Shown here piece by piece: positions 54,569 through 64,000 of a DNA stretch of 64,000 bases. The stretch's first letter is position 1. Each line of letters opens with the position of its first letter. Source of the stretch: DASYQD01 sp963837455 (GTDB taxonomy: Bacteria > Acidobacteriota > Thermoanaerobaculia > Multivoradales > JAIOJS01). Where the stretch lies: the NCBI GenBank assembly GCA_963837455.1, contig CAWINM010000006.1:372001-436000 (forward strand). The letters run 5' to 3'. Below the pieces are notes generated by a model. The model saw only the letters and a program-made list of their open reading frames with translations, was not told the DNA's origin and searched no databases. A program made the translations under genes and the position numbers.

Positions 54569-56289
54569 GGCGCGCCCTCGCGACGGTAGACGATGCGACC
54601 GTCCACCAGCGTCAAGTCTACCCGCGCGCGCGGGATCTCCGCCGCCGCCACCGTCATCGGGTCGCGGTCGAAGACCACCAGGTCGGCACGCTTGCCGACC
54701 TCCAGCGTGCCCACCTGGTCGTCGAGGAAGATGGCGTAGGCGGCGTCGCGGGTGAAGCCACGCAGCGCCTCGTCACGGGTCAGCAGCTGGTCGGGAAGCC
54801 AGCCCCCCGCCGGCTGACCCTCGAGGTCCTGGCGCGTCACCGCCGCGTAGATACCGAGCAACGGGTCGGGGCGCTCGACCGGGAAGTCGCTGCCCAGCGC
54901 CAGATGCGCGCCGGCGCGCAGCGCGGTGCGCCAGGCGTAGGCGCGGGGCAGGCGCTCCGGCCCCAGCCGGTCGACCGCCCACGGCATGTCGGAGGTGGCA
55001 TGGGTGGGCTGCATGGAGGCGAGGATCCCCAGCCGCGCCATGCGCTCGAGGTCTTGGTGGCGGATCACCTGCACGTGCTCGATGCGGAAGCGCAGCTCGG
55101 GGTGAGGCTCGCCGTCGAGGGCGGCGTCGAGGGCATCGAGGGCAAGCAGGTTGCCGCGATCGCCGATGGCGTGGATCGCCACCTGGAAGCCGTGCGCGCG
55201 CGCCAGCTTGGCGATGCGCGCCATATCGGCCTCGGGAGTGACCGTGAGGCCGAGGTTGCCGGGGTCGTCCTTGTAGGGCTCGAGCAGCGCGGCGCCGCGC
55301 GAGCCGAGCGCCCCATCGGCGTAGAGCTTGACGCCACGCAGGGTGAGAAAAGCGTCGTCGCTGCGCCAGGGACCGGGGACGAGCCAGTCGGGGAGCGCGG
55401 GGTCGGTTCCGGTCCAGAAGACTGCCACCCGCACCGGCAGCTGGTGGCCCTGCTGCAGCGCCCGGTAGGCCGCCGCCGAGGCCGCGCCCACCCCCATGTC
55501 GGTGACGGTGGTGAGCCCGAGCGCGGCGACCGCGCGGCCGGCGGCGACGAGGTGCCGCCGGCGCTCCGCATCGGTGGAAACGGGCCGCCTGGCGGCGAAG
55601 ATGCCGGCAGCCCGATCGACCAGCACGCCGGTGGGATCGCCCTGGGCGTCGCGCAGGATGCGGCCGCCTTCGGGGTCGGCCACCGCCGCCGACACGCCGA
55701 GGGCGCGCATCCCGGCGGCGTTGAGCAGCGCGGCGTGACCGTCGATGCGCTGCAGCCACACCGGGTGGTCGGGCACCGCGGCGCTGAGCGGCTGGTGGAC
55801 GGGGAACTCCTTGCCGGCCCAGCGGTTCTGGTCCCACCCACGGCCCACCACCCAGGCACCCGCCGGCGCCTTCGCCGCCGCCGCAGCCACTCGCCGCACG
55901 ATCTCTGCGTAGCTGTCGACGCCGACGAGGTCGACCTGCTCGAGGAACTCGCCGAGCGATTCGAGGTGCGAGTGGGCGTCGATGAGACCCGGGGTCACCG
56001 CCCGTCCGCGCAGCTCGACGACCCTGGTGCGGGGCCCGCGGAAGCGCTCGACGCCGGCGTCATCCCCGACGTAGACGAGGCGACCGCCGCGCACGGCGAC
56101 GCTGCCGGTGAGCGACGCCGGCGCACCGCGCACCGCCATGCCGGTCACCGGATAGAGCGTGCCGTGACGCAGCACGAGGTCGGCCGCGTCCTGCACTGGG
56201 GACGCCGCCGCGGCGGCGGCAGCCGCCGCGCTCGTGCCCTGAGTCGCCGCCGCCAGCAACAGTGCCGCCGCTCCGATCGTCCTCAGCAC
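54565..56289 (-). CDS. Exported metal-dependent amidohydrolase (YtcJ-like, amidohydrolase 3)
   Basis: A 574-residue enzyme with a signal peptide (VLRTIGAAALLLAAATQGTSA). Metal-binding and family motifs are 'VTPGLIDAHSHLESLG', DGHAALLNAAG, 'GVKLYADGALGSRGAALL', IHAIGDRGNLLAL, FRIEHVQ and GSDFPVE, with the closing 'GTLEVGKRADLVVFDRDP'. It resembles N-substituted formamide deformylase and related imidohydrolases; the substrate is unknown. GTG start chosen because the signal peptide begins there. Transcribed ahead of the PCMT gene in the same operon. Confidence 0.88.
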   Translation of the reverse strand: MLRTIGAAALLLAAATQGTSAAAAAAAAASPVQDAADLVLRHGTLYPVTGMAVRGAPASLTGSVAVRGGRLVYVGDDAGVERFRGPRTRVVELRGRAVTPGLIDAHSHLESLGEFLEQVDLVGVDSYAEIVRRVAAAAAKAPAGAWVVGRGWDQNRWAGKEFPVHQPLSAAVPDHPVWLQRIDGHAALLNAAGMRALGVSAAVADPEGGRILRDAQGDPTGVLVDRAAGIFAARRPVSTDAERRRHLVAAGRAVAALGLTTVTDMGVGAASAAAYRALQQGHQLPVRVAVFWTGTDPALPDWLVPGPWRSDDAFLTLRGVKLYADGALGSRGAALLEPYKDDPGNLGLTVTPEADMARIAKLARAHGFQVAIHAIGDRGNLLALDALDAALDGEPHPELRFRIEHVQVIRHQDLERMARLGILASMQPTHATSDMPWAVDRLGPERLPRAYAWRTALRAGAHLALGSDFPVERPDPLLGIYAAVTRQDLEGQPAGGWLPDQLLTRDEALRGFTRDAAYAIFLDDQVGTLEVGKRADLVVFDRDPMTVAAAEIPRARVDLTLVDGRIVYRREGAP

Positions 56290-56429
56290 CAGCTCGTTGC
56301 TCGCCTTTCTCGTGCCGTCGGGGCCGCCGACCCGCGGCCCACCCGCGGCCGGGCCCTCACGGCCGCGCCATTCTCGCAAGGGACCCTGCAACCGGCAAGC
56401 CAGAGCAGCGAAGCGCCGCCCGGTGCCGC

Positions 56430-57713
56430 TCAGTGCGTCCGCAGGGCGCCGAGCTCGCCCTCGATGTTGGCGCGCGGGCTGAAGACGAAGACGCTCTCGC
56501 CCAGTGAATCCGTGCCACCGCCCCAGAGGATTCCCGCGAGGCTGACCTTCGGGCTCTTCGCGGAGGGCTGGAAGAACACTGGCGACCCGCTGTCGCCGCC
56601 ATCGGCGCCCGCCTGAACCACTCCCTGGCAGAGCAGGGTGAACTCGGTCTCCGAGCTGTTGACGTCGGCGCAGGTGGCGATCACCGGGCCGTAGGTCCAG
56701 CCGGTGGTGCGGCCGATCTTGTTCAGCACCTGGCCGAAGAACGGAGTGGCCGCGTTGGCAGTGATGGTGAGCCGCGAGCCCGCCGGCTTGAGCACCAGCG
56801 AGCCGACGTCACGTCCCCGCGCTCGCGGATGCGCCAGGCTCTTGTACTTCCCGAGCTTCTTGGAGTTGTGGTCGTACTGGACGAAGGCGCTGTCGCTGTA
56901 GCGGCACTTGCGCCCCGGTGGGCAGCCGGCGTCGTTGGTGAAGTAGGGCGGATCGGCGATCTCGGTGGCGATCGGAGCGCCGTGGTAGTCGCCCTGCGAG
57001 AAGCGGGTGCCGTCGACCCCGCCGCGGTCGGCGGTGCAGTGCGAGTTGGTGACGAAACCGAACGCCTTGCCGCGGTAGGCGTTGAAGCCGAGCGTGCAGA
57101 GGGTGATGAAGGGGAAGTGCTCGAAACTGATCTGCACGCCGCCGGGAGCCGGCCGGATGGTGCTCTGGATGTCCACCACCGGAGGGGTGCGGCGATGCCG
57201 CGCGACTCCCACGAGCTCCCGCACGGGCCCCAGCTCGACGAGGGTCACCGCAGCCGCCGGCACGTGCCGCGCCGCCAGCATCGCCGCCACGCGCTGGCGC
57301 GTGCGGGCCGGCTCGGCGCGCGCGGGATCCACCGCCACGACGACCCGGTTGCTGCGCTCGTCGGCGTCGAGGTAGACCACTCCCGGCAATGCCAGCGCCG
57401 GGCGCAGGGCGGCGCGCCAGTCGATCAGCTGCGCGAATTCGAAGTCGCCGCGAAGGATGCGCACGTCCTCGCCGAAGCCCGCCAGCGCCGGCTGGGCGCT
57501 TTCGGCGTGGGGGTCGCGGAGATAGATGGTCGGCCTCCCGGTGGCGTCGTAGAAGAAGCCGCCGAAGCCCTGGACCTCGGTGCCGATGCGCAGCAGCACG
57601 TCGTCGGCGGAGCCGATGGCGCGCGCGGCCGGCGCGGGCGCGGCGGCGGCCAGGCCCGGGAGGAGGACGATGGCGGTGAGGGCAGCGGCGAGCGCGCGAG
57701 AACGGATGGTCAC
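56430..57713 (-). CDS. Secreted trypsin-like serine protease with N-terminal propeptide
   Basis: A 427-residue protein with a signal peptide (ALAAALTAIVLLPGLAAAA) and a long region (about 30-190) that may be a propeptide. The protease-like domain has His in VTNSHCTAD, Asp in YSDSAFVQYD and Ser in GDSGSPVFF, the full chymotrypsin-fold triad, plus paired Cys around the His and the CADVNSSETEFTLLC loop. It resembles streptogrisin/alpha-lytic-like enzymes. GTG start follows GAGGTG. Faces the TldE-like gene across a 146-bp divergent gap. Confidence 0.82.
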   Translation of the reverse strand: MTIRSRALAAALTAIVLLPGLAAAAPAPAARAIGSADDVLLRIGTEVQGFGGFFYDATGRPTIYLRDPHAESAQPALAGFGEDVRILRGDFEFAQLIDWRAALRPALALPGVVYLDADERSNRVVVAVDPARAEPARTRQRVAAMLAARHVPAAAVTLVELGPVRELVGVARHRRTPPVVDIQSTIRPAPGGVQISFEHFPFITLCTLGFNAYRGKAFGFVTNSHCTADRGGVDGTRFSQGDYHGAPIATEIADPPYFTNDAGCPPGRKCRYSDSAFVQYDHNSKKLGKYKSLAHPRARGRDVGSLVLKPAGSRLTITANAATPFFGQVLNKIGRTTGWTYGPVIATCADVNSSETEFTLLCQGVVQAGADGGDSGSPVFFQPSAKSPKVSLAGILWGGGTDSLGESVFVFSPRANIEGELGALRTH

Positions 57714-57859
57714 GATGGCACCTCGACCCTGGACGACGGCATGGCACGGGCAGAGTGATGACGACCTCAGCATGGTACGCCGCTGGCGAGCCCGCGGCAA
57801 ATCGACGCGCCGACCTGCGGCTCGATGAGCGGTGCGCTCTGCTAAGCTGCGCCGCCGCC

Positions 57860-59173
57860 ATGGCCGGACTGACTTCCTGCGAGCAGGCGCTGACGCTGCT
57901 GCGCGATGCCGTCGCGCTGTCGCCGGCCGACGAGGCCGCCATCACCTGGGTCGAAACGCGGCGGCTGTCGGCTGCGACCCGTGGCTCGCAGCGCGCGCCG
58001 CAGCATGAGCACGAGGTGCACGTGCGGGTGATCGAGGCCGGGCGGCTGGGCGTCTACCGCGCCGCCGCCAGCGACCCCGCCGAGCTGGCCGCCGCCCTGC
58101 GGCAGGCGATGGGACAGGCCCGCGCCGCCGCCAGGCTTCCGGGTGGTCTGCACCTGACGCCGGAGGACGCGTCGGCGCTCGAGGAAGGACCGGACCTGCA
58201 CGATCGCACGCTGGCGGATCTCACCCTCGAGCAGGCACAGCAACGTCTCCGCGATCTCGCCGCCGATGGCGAGACGGCGCGGCTGTCCTGGTCCGAAGCG
58301 GCGCTCACCGTCGTCACCAGCCGCGGCTTCGCCCGCCAGCTGCTGGCCACCAGCGCCGCCCTGCAGGTGCGCTGCGGGCGTCACCCGGGTGCCGGCGTCG
58401 CCGCCGGCGCGGCGCGCAGCCTCGCCGCCCTCGACCCCGCCGCCATCTTCGCGCGCGCGCGCCGCCGCGACGCGCGAGAGGAGGCCTCTCCCTGGTCGCC
58501 GCCCGCCGCCGTGGTGCTCGCACCCGAGGCCACCGCGGCGCTGATCGCGGCCTTCGGCGCCCGCGGTCTCGCCGCCGCCACCTGGGAGGACGAGCGCGGC
58601 TTCCCCCGCCGCCACCGCGGCGCGGCGGCGCTGGCGCCGGCCCTCACCGTCGTCGAGGACGGCTCGCGCCCCGGCGGGCTCGCCTTCCCCCTCGACACCA
58701 CCGGTGCGCGCCGCCGGCCGGCGACGCTGGTGGCGGAGGGGGTGCTGCGCGGGCCGGTCGCCGATCCCCTGGAAGCGGCACGGCTCGGCGTCACGGCGAC
58801 GCGGCCGACGCTGGCCGGCGAGGAGAGCGGCCCCGAGCACCTCTTCGCCCTCGCCGGCGGCGTCGCCGAGGACGACCTGCTCGCCGCCGCCGGCGAGGGG
58901 ATCTTCGTCGCCCAGCTCGAGCCGCTCGAGTGCTGGGACGACACCGAGCTCACCGCTCGCGCCGTCGCCCGCGGCATCCACCGCGTCGAGCGCGGTGCCC
59001 TCGCGGCGCCGCTGCCCGACGCGCTGTGGCAGACCACGCTGCCAGCGGCGCTCGGCGCGGTGCGCGCCCTCGGCGACGAGCTGGTGGCGGTGGGCGGCGG
59101 CTCTCGCGGGCTTGGCGGCACCGTCGCCCCGGCAGCGCTTCTCGCGCCGGCGGGCGACTGGCAACCCCTCTAG
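57860..59173 (+). CDS. TldD/PmbA-family protein (TldE-like)
   Basis: A 437-residue protein with the family's N-terminal domain ('ALTLLRDAVALSPADEAAITWVET') and C-terminal barrel ('PLDTTGARRRPATLVAEGVLRGP', 'GGVAEDDLLAAAGEGIFV'). I find no HExxxH zinc motif, so it is of the PmbA/TldE kind, which normally partners a metal-bearing TldD. No tldD neighbour is visible. TGCTAAGCT 12 bases before the ATG may be an extended -10 giving a very short leader. Converges with the phosphatase gene. Confidence 0.75.
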   Translation: MAGLTSCEQALTLLRDAVALSPADEAAITWVETRRLSAATRGSQRAPQHEHEVHVRVIEAGRLGVYRAAASDPAELAAALRQAMGQARAAARLPGGLHLTPEDASALEEGPDLHDRTLADLTLEQAQQRLRDLAADGETARLSWSEAALTVVTSRGFARQLLATSAALQVRCGRHPGAGVAAGAARSLAALDPAAIFARARRRDAREEASPWSPPAAVVLAPEATAALIAAFGARGLAAATWEDERGFPRRHRGAAALAPALTVVEDGSRPGGLAFPLDTTGARRRPATLVAEGVLRGPVADPLEAARLGVTATRPTLAGEESGPEHLFALAGGVAEDDLLAAAGEGIFVAQLEPLECWDDTELTARAVARGIHRVERGALAAPLPDALWQTTLPAALGAVRALGDELVAVGGGSRGLGGTVAPAALLAPAGDWQPL

Positions 59174-59190
59174 CAGGGTGACCGGCGCCG

Positions 59191-60756
59191 CTAGCGGCGG
59201 CGCAGCAACACGACGGTCTGGTCGTCGCCCTGCGGCTGCCCCTCGCCGAAGGCCCGCAGCTCGCGCTCCAGCACGCCGCGGATCTCCGACAGCGGCGCCC
59301 CCTGCTGGTCGCGCAGCAACGCTTCCAGGCGCTCCAGCCCGTACTCCTCACCGCTCCTCGCCGCCGCCTCGGTGACGCCGTCGCTGTAGAGGCAGAGCAG
59401 GTCGCCGGGCAGGAGCGTCCGCTTCGCCTCACGGTAGGGCGGACCCGGCAGCAGGCCCAGCGGCACGGCGCAGGCGGCGAGCCGCTCGACGGTGCCGTCG
59501 CGCCGCAGCAGCACGCCCGGGTTGTGGCCGGCGTTGACGTAGCCGAATTCGCCGCTGTCGGCGTCGAGCGCCACCAGCAGCAGGGTGGCGAACTTGTTGC
59601 TCGCGGAGAAGTCGATGAGGTGCTGGTTGACCGCCTGCAGCATCCTCTCGGTGCTCTCGCCGCGCGCCAGCAGCAGCCGCAGCGCCGAGTGCAGGGTGGA
59701 CACCAGCAGCGCCGCCGACACCCCCTTGCCCGAGACGTCGGCGACCAGCATGGCGAAGCGACCGTCGGGCAAGGGCACGACGTCCCAGTAGTCACCGCCG
59801 ACGTGACGGGCGGGGCGCGTCCAGCCGAGCAACTCATGGCCGGCGACGGCCGGCAGCGCCCGCGGCAGGATGCCGAGCTGGATCTGCGCCGCCAGCTCCA
59901 TCTCGCGCTCGAGGGCCTCCTTCTCGAGGGCCTCCTGGTGGAGCCGCGCCTGCTCGAGGGCGAGCGCCGCCTGGTTGGCGAACAGCGACAGGGCGCGGCG
60001 GTCCTCGTCGGGGAAGGGGCCGACGCCGCTGCGGCTCTCCTTGTCGGCCACCACCAGCACCCCGCGCCGCTCCCCCTCGACCTCGATCGGCACCGCCAGC
60101 AGGTGGCGCGCCTGCGGCAGCAGGTCGGCATCCTCGGCGTCGACGTCGAGCGCCAACCCCTCGCGCGCGCTGCCGCCGATGGTGCTGCGCAGCCGGTAGC
60201 GTCCCTTCTGCTCGGGCAGCAGGTCGTCGAGCAGGTAGAGCGCGCCGCGGCGCGCGTCGAGCAGAGATACAGCGCGCAGCAGGATCTCTTCGGCGACGTG
60301 TCCGAGGTCGAGCGTCGAGGTGATGGCGAGGCCGACGTCGTAGATCGCCTCGCGCTCGACGCCGCGGTACTTGGCATCGAAGTCGAGGCGCTTGAGGCTC
60401 TGCCGCAGCTTGCACAACCGCAAACCAACCGCCAGCAGCAGGCCCAGCGGCTCGGGGATCTCCTCGATCGCCGTCGTCGCCAGCAGCAGGCCGCCGCACA
60501 CCCGCCGCGCCGGCCACGGGATCGCCTCGCCGCGGTCGAGTCCGTGCGGGAAGTCGGCGACGCCGAGACGGGCGCAGCAGTCGAGGCCTTCCTCGCCCTC
60601 GAGGTAGATGGCGAGGCCGTCGACCCCCAGCGTCTCGCGCGTGAGCTGCAACACCTCGCGCAGGAACAAGGCCTCGGCACCCTCCTCCTGGAGCAGGGAG
60701 AACAAGCGTCGTTGCCGCTCGGCCGGAATCGGCAGCAGCGTCGTGGGGCCGTTCAT
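59191..60756 (-). CDS. GAF-containing SpoIIE/RsbU-type PP2C phosphatase
   Basis: A 521-residue cytoplasmic phosphatase. A GAF domain spans about 140-285 ('LLDARRGALYLLDD', 'LLAVPIEVEGERRGVLVVADKES'); a less clear sensor-like region precedes it. A linker helix (EMELAAQIQLGILPRALP) leads to the PP2C domain with metal Asp residues in GGDYWDVVPL, ADVSGKGVSAALL, YVNAGHNPG and GDDQTVVLL. It would dephosphorylate the RsbV-type protein encoded 9 bases upstream. It is the last gene of the sigma-54-type operon described at 61842-61856. Confidence 0.92.
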   Translation of the reverse strand: MNGPTTLLPIPAERQRRLFSLLQEEGAEALFLREVLQLTRETLGVDGLAIYLEGEEGLDCCARLGVADFPHGLDRGEAIPWPARRVCGGLLLATTAIEEIPEPLGLLLAVGLRLCKLRQSLKRLDFDAKYRGVEREAIYDVGLAITSTLDLGHVAEEILLRAVSLLDARRGALYLLDDLLPEQKGRYRLRSTIGGSAREGLALDVDAEDADLLPQARHLLAVPIEVEGERRGVLVVADKESRSGVGPFPDEDRRALSLFANQAALALEQARLHQEALEKEALEREMELAAQIQLGILPRALPAVAGHELLGWTRPARHVGGDYWDVVPLPDGRFAMLVADVSGKGVSAALLVSTLHSALRLLLARGESTERMLQAVNQHLIDFSASNKFATLLLVALDADSGEFGYVNAGHNPGVLLRRDGTVERLAACAVPLGLLPGPPYREAKRTLLPGDLLCLYSDGVTEAAARSGEEYGLERLEALLRDQQGAPLSEIRGVLERELRAFGEGQPQGDDQTVVLLRRR

Positions 60757-60765
60757 GGCCGGTCC

Positions 60766-61140
60766 TCAGGGGCCCGGCTTGGGGGTCGCCGGTGCGAACA
60801 GCTCGCCGAGCGCCGCGCCCTCGTCGGGGTAGACCTGCGCGTACTGCGTCAGGCCCATGATGTGAAAGGTCTTCTGGATCGTCGGGGTGAGGTTGCAGAA
60901 CGCCAGCCGCCCCTCGAGCTCGAGCATGCGCTCCAACACCTCGATGAGGATGGAGATGCCGATGGAGTTGACGATCTTGCTGCCGGCGAGGTTGAGGAGC
61001 AGGGTGCGATAGCCCTCCTCCATGAGGCCATTGGCGGCCTGGGCGATCTCCTCGCCACCCTGGTTGTTGATGTATCCCTCGGTATACACCACGGCCAGAC
61101 CGTCGCGCCGGTCGACCCTCACCTTCAGAGTCTCGGTCAT
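60766..61140 (-). CDS. rsbV: RsbV/SpoIIAA-type anti-sigma factor antagonist (STAS domain)
   Basis: A 124-residue single STAS domain. The phospho-acceptor Ser lies in GSKIVNSIGISILIEVL, the canonical position. Unphosphorylated it would bind the RsbW-like kinase encoded 29 bases upstream and release whatever that kinase holds; phosphorylated it lets go. The C-terminus (PDEGAALGELFAPATPKPGP) is an extra tail. It is placed between its kinase and its phosphatase. Confidence 0.92.
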   Translation of the reverse strand: MTETLKVRVDRRDGLAVVYTEGYINNQGGEEIAQAANGLMEEGYRTLLLNLAGSKIVNSIGISILIEVLERMLELEGRLAFCNLTPTIQKTFHIMGLTQYAQVYPDEGAALGELFAPATPKPGP

Positions 61141-61169
61141 TGCGTCGTTCCCCTCCCGTCGCTCCGGCC

Positions 61170-61637
61170 CTAGATCTTCTTTCGCATCACCACGACGGTG
61201 CCGTGGGTGCCCGACTCGATCTCGACCTCGTCGACGAGGCGGCGGATGAGGGTCAGCCCCCAGCCGCGCTTGCGGGGCCTCCCCTCCTCGTTGCGCATCG
61301 TACCGCGGAGCACCGGCTCGGGAAACCCCACGCCGGTGTCCCGTACCGTCACCTGCACCACCTCGGCGCGGTCGCCGCCGCCCATCAAGGCCAAGCTCAC
61401 GTACACCCGCCCGTCACTGGCGCCACTGTGCTCGGAGGCGTTGATGAACGCCTCCTGCACCGCCAACCGCAGCTCGTCGATGCGGTCGGGGTCCATGCTC
61501 GCCTCGATGGCGATCTCGGACGCCTGCTCCCCCGCCTCCAACTCCTTGTCAGGGAGCATCGGCAGGACGAGGTCCTTCTGGCGCAGACAGCGCATCCCGG
61601 GTGTCCCGTTGCTCTCGGACGGCTCGCGCAGATCCAA
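61170..61637 (-). CDS. rsbW: RsbW/SpoIIAB-type anti-sigma factor serine kinase
   Basis: A 155-residue GHKL-fold ATPase. N box 'RIDELRLAVQEAFINASEHSG', G1 VRDTGVGF and G2 RGWGLTLIRRLVDEV are intact, ending GTVVVMRKKI. Such proteins phosphorylate their STAS partner and sequester a sigma factor or another target. No sigma-B-like gene is in the window, so the target is unknown. Start ATG 61637 has only a weak ribosome site; an internal ATG about 14 codons on is an alternative. It follows the 52-residue membrane protein by 15 bases. Confidence 0.88.
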   Translation of the reverse strand: MDLREPSESNGTPGMRCLRQKDLVLPMLPDKELEAGEQASEIAIEASMDPDRIDELRLAVQEAFINASEHSGASDGRVYVSLALMGGGDRAEVVQVTVRDTGVGFPEPVLRGTMRNEEGRPRKRGWGLTLIRRLVDEVEIESGTHGTVVVMRKKI

Positions 61638-61652
61638 GCCCTGGCTCGGATC

Positions 61653-61811
61653 TTAGAAGGTGAGGTAGATCTGTAGGAAGTAGACGAACAGGGGGTGGAT
61701 CTGATCCTGCACCAGGAGCCAACCGAAGGCAGCGAGCGTGCCGGTGGCGAGGACCACCTGCAACGGCAGATCGGGCAGAGCGGCTACGCGCTTGCGAACG
61801 GCATCGATCAT
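61653..61811 (-). CDS. 52-residue single-span membrane protein heading the rsb operon
   Basis: Begins MIDAVRKRVAALPDLPLQVV, then a hydrophobic helix (about 17-34) and an aromatic C-terminus (HPLFVYFLQIYLTF). The perfect AAGGAG site at 61820-61825 and the sigma-54 promoter directly upstream make it a convincing gene despite its size. The basic N-terminus would stay in the cytoplasm, where it could tether or signal to the RsbW-type kinase encoded next (inference). I know no named family. Confidence 0.72.
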   Translation of the reverse strand: MIDAVRKRVAALPDLPLQVVLATGTLAAFGWLLVQDQIHPLFVYFLQIYLTF

Positions 61812-61841
61812 GATTTGAGCTCCTTCCCACGGGCGCGTAGG

Positions 61842-61856
61842 GCAAGGCCCGTGCCA
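61842..61856 (-). promoter_or_regulatory. Sigma-54 (-24/-12) promoter
   Basis: On the minus strand TGGCAC, five bases GGGCC, then TTGC matches the sigma-54 consensus TGGCAC-N5-TTGC exactly, with GG and GC 10 bases apart as required. Transcription would start near 61830, giving a leader of about 19 bases containing the AAGGAG site of the 52-residue protein. The neighbouring gene encodes a sigma-54 activator, strengthening the call. Confidence 0.8.
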
Positions 61857-62100
61857 CAGCCCGGGGCTGGACGACAAGCTCAATGGAATCAATCGACTGG
61901 ATGAGACCTCCGGCCGTCGTGCAACTTTCGGCAAATTGCGACATCCTGGCCCAGATAGATTCCAGCGGCTCGTGGAACAGCAGCTCATGTCCCGTAATAC
62001 AAGGAGCTCCGCCGCTGTGAGACATCATGCCGCATGTGGGCAATTATGACCCATCTACCCGCTACCGCCATTCGCCGGCGCGGCGACCCCGCGGGAGCGC
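61857..62100 (-). promoter_or_regulatory. Upstream region of the sigma-54 promoter, candidate activator sites
   Basis: This 240-bp non-coding stretch is less GC-rich than its surroundings and lies where enhancer sites would be expected. It includes the inverted repeat CATGC-C-GCATG (62026-62036), about 190 bases upstream of the predicted start, within usual enhancer range. I see no gene. The assignment as an enhancer is inference. Confidence 0.4.
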
Positions 62101-63591
<1,491 letters not shown>

Positions 63592-63665
63592 GGCGGCTCA
63601 GAGCCGGTGGTGCACGGCGCGCGCCGGTCGCCACCACGGACCGTCATGGTCGCGACGGCCTCGGC

Positions 63666-64000
<335 letters not shown>

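Noticed and set aside
59187..59198. GCCGCTAGCGGC palindrome at the convergent end of the TldE-like and phosphatase genes as a terminator
   Set aside because: Only a 5-bp stem with a 4-base loop can form and no T-run follows; too weak to list as a feature.

Overview
The window is very GC-rich (roughly 70% or more), almost fully coding DNA from a Gram-negative-type bacterium. It has TolC, EmrAB, MacAB and DevBC exporters, exported enzymes and an OmpA-like fragment. Several gene types point to Acidobacteriota, perhaps a Thermoanaerobaculia-like lineage: an ECF sigma factor paired with a Ser/Thr kinase carrying a TPR-like tail, a winged-helix regulator with TPRs, and a secreted protein with two copies of a 'LVVxLVDGRxxxGxxWLL'-type repeat. 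That placement is inference; no rRNA or single-copy phylogenetic marker lies in the window except the end of uvrA. I saw no transposons, phage genes, tRNAs or CRISPR.

Layout. 1-7 kb: end of an OmpA-like gene; a sulfate-type ABC importer (cysA fused to a universal-stress domain, cysT, cysW); a sensor kinase/OmpR-type regulator pair behind a probable leaderless promoter; an aldo/keto reductase. 7-14.2 kb: a minus-strand operon of two M20 peptidase-fold enzymes and an ornithine-cyclodeaminase-like gene, divergent from chrB-chrA-MFS, with a perfect palindrome between them. 14.2-19 kb: a 530-bp gap with paired segments, then mprF and an acvB/virJ-like lipase (lysyl-phosphatidylglycerol synthesis and turnover). 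19-27.4 kb: a tolC-emrA-emrB operon and a macA-macB(ATPase)-macB(permease) operon behind 10-bp direct repeats. 27.4-37.7 kb: secreted repeat protein, ECF sigma factor plus kinase-TPR, DUF3224-type exported protein, CadC-like TPR regulator, second ECF factor, small membrane protein. 37.7-47.3 kb: cheB, cheR, a giant poly-HAMP hybrid kinase and a second hybrid kinase, all on the minus strand. 47.4-51 kb: devB-devC-devA, the ATPase carrying a GAF domain. 51-53.8 kb: two small basic proteins and an AarF/UbiB kinase. 53.8-57.7 kb: exported isoaspartyl methyltransferase, amidohydrolase and trypsin-like protease. 57.9-63.6 kb: a TldE/PmbA-like gene and a partner-switching module (SpoIIE-type phosphatase, RsbV, RsbW, a 52-residue membrane protein) behind a consensus sigma-54 promoter and beside a sigma-54 activator. 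The window ends in uvrA.

The region is rich in envelope defence and signalling. The most system-like element is the 59.2-63.6 kb block, where a sigma-54 activator with a variant GAFTGA loop sits next to a textbook -24/-12 promoter that would transcribe a small membrane protein and a complete RsbW/RsbV/phosphatase switch. The most striking structure is the approximately 2,100-codon kinase with about twelve 276-bp HAMP units. Three genes (27.5-29.7, 30.4-33.2 and 39.3-45.6 kb) contain single-base indels that break otherwise well-preserved reading frames. I think these are mostly sequencing or assembly errors.
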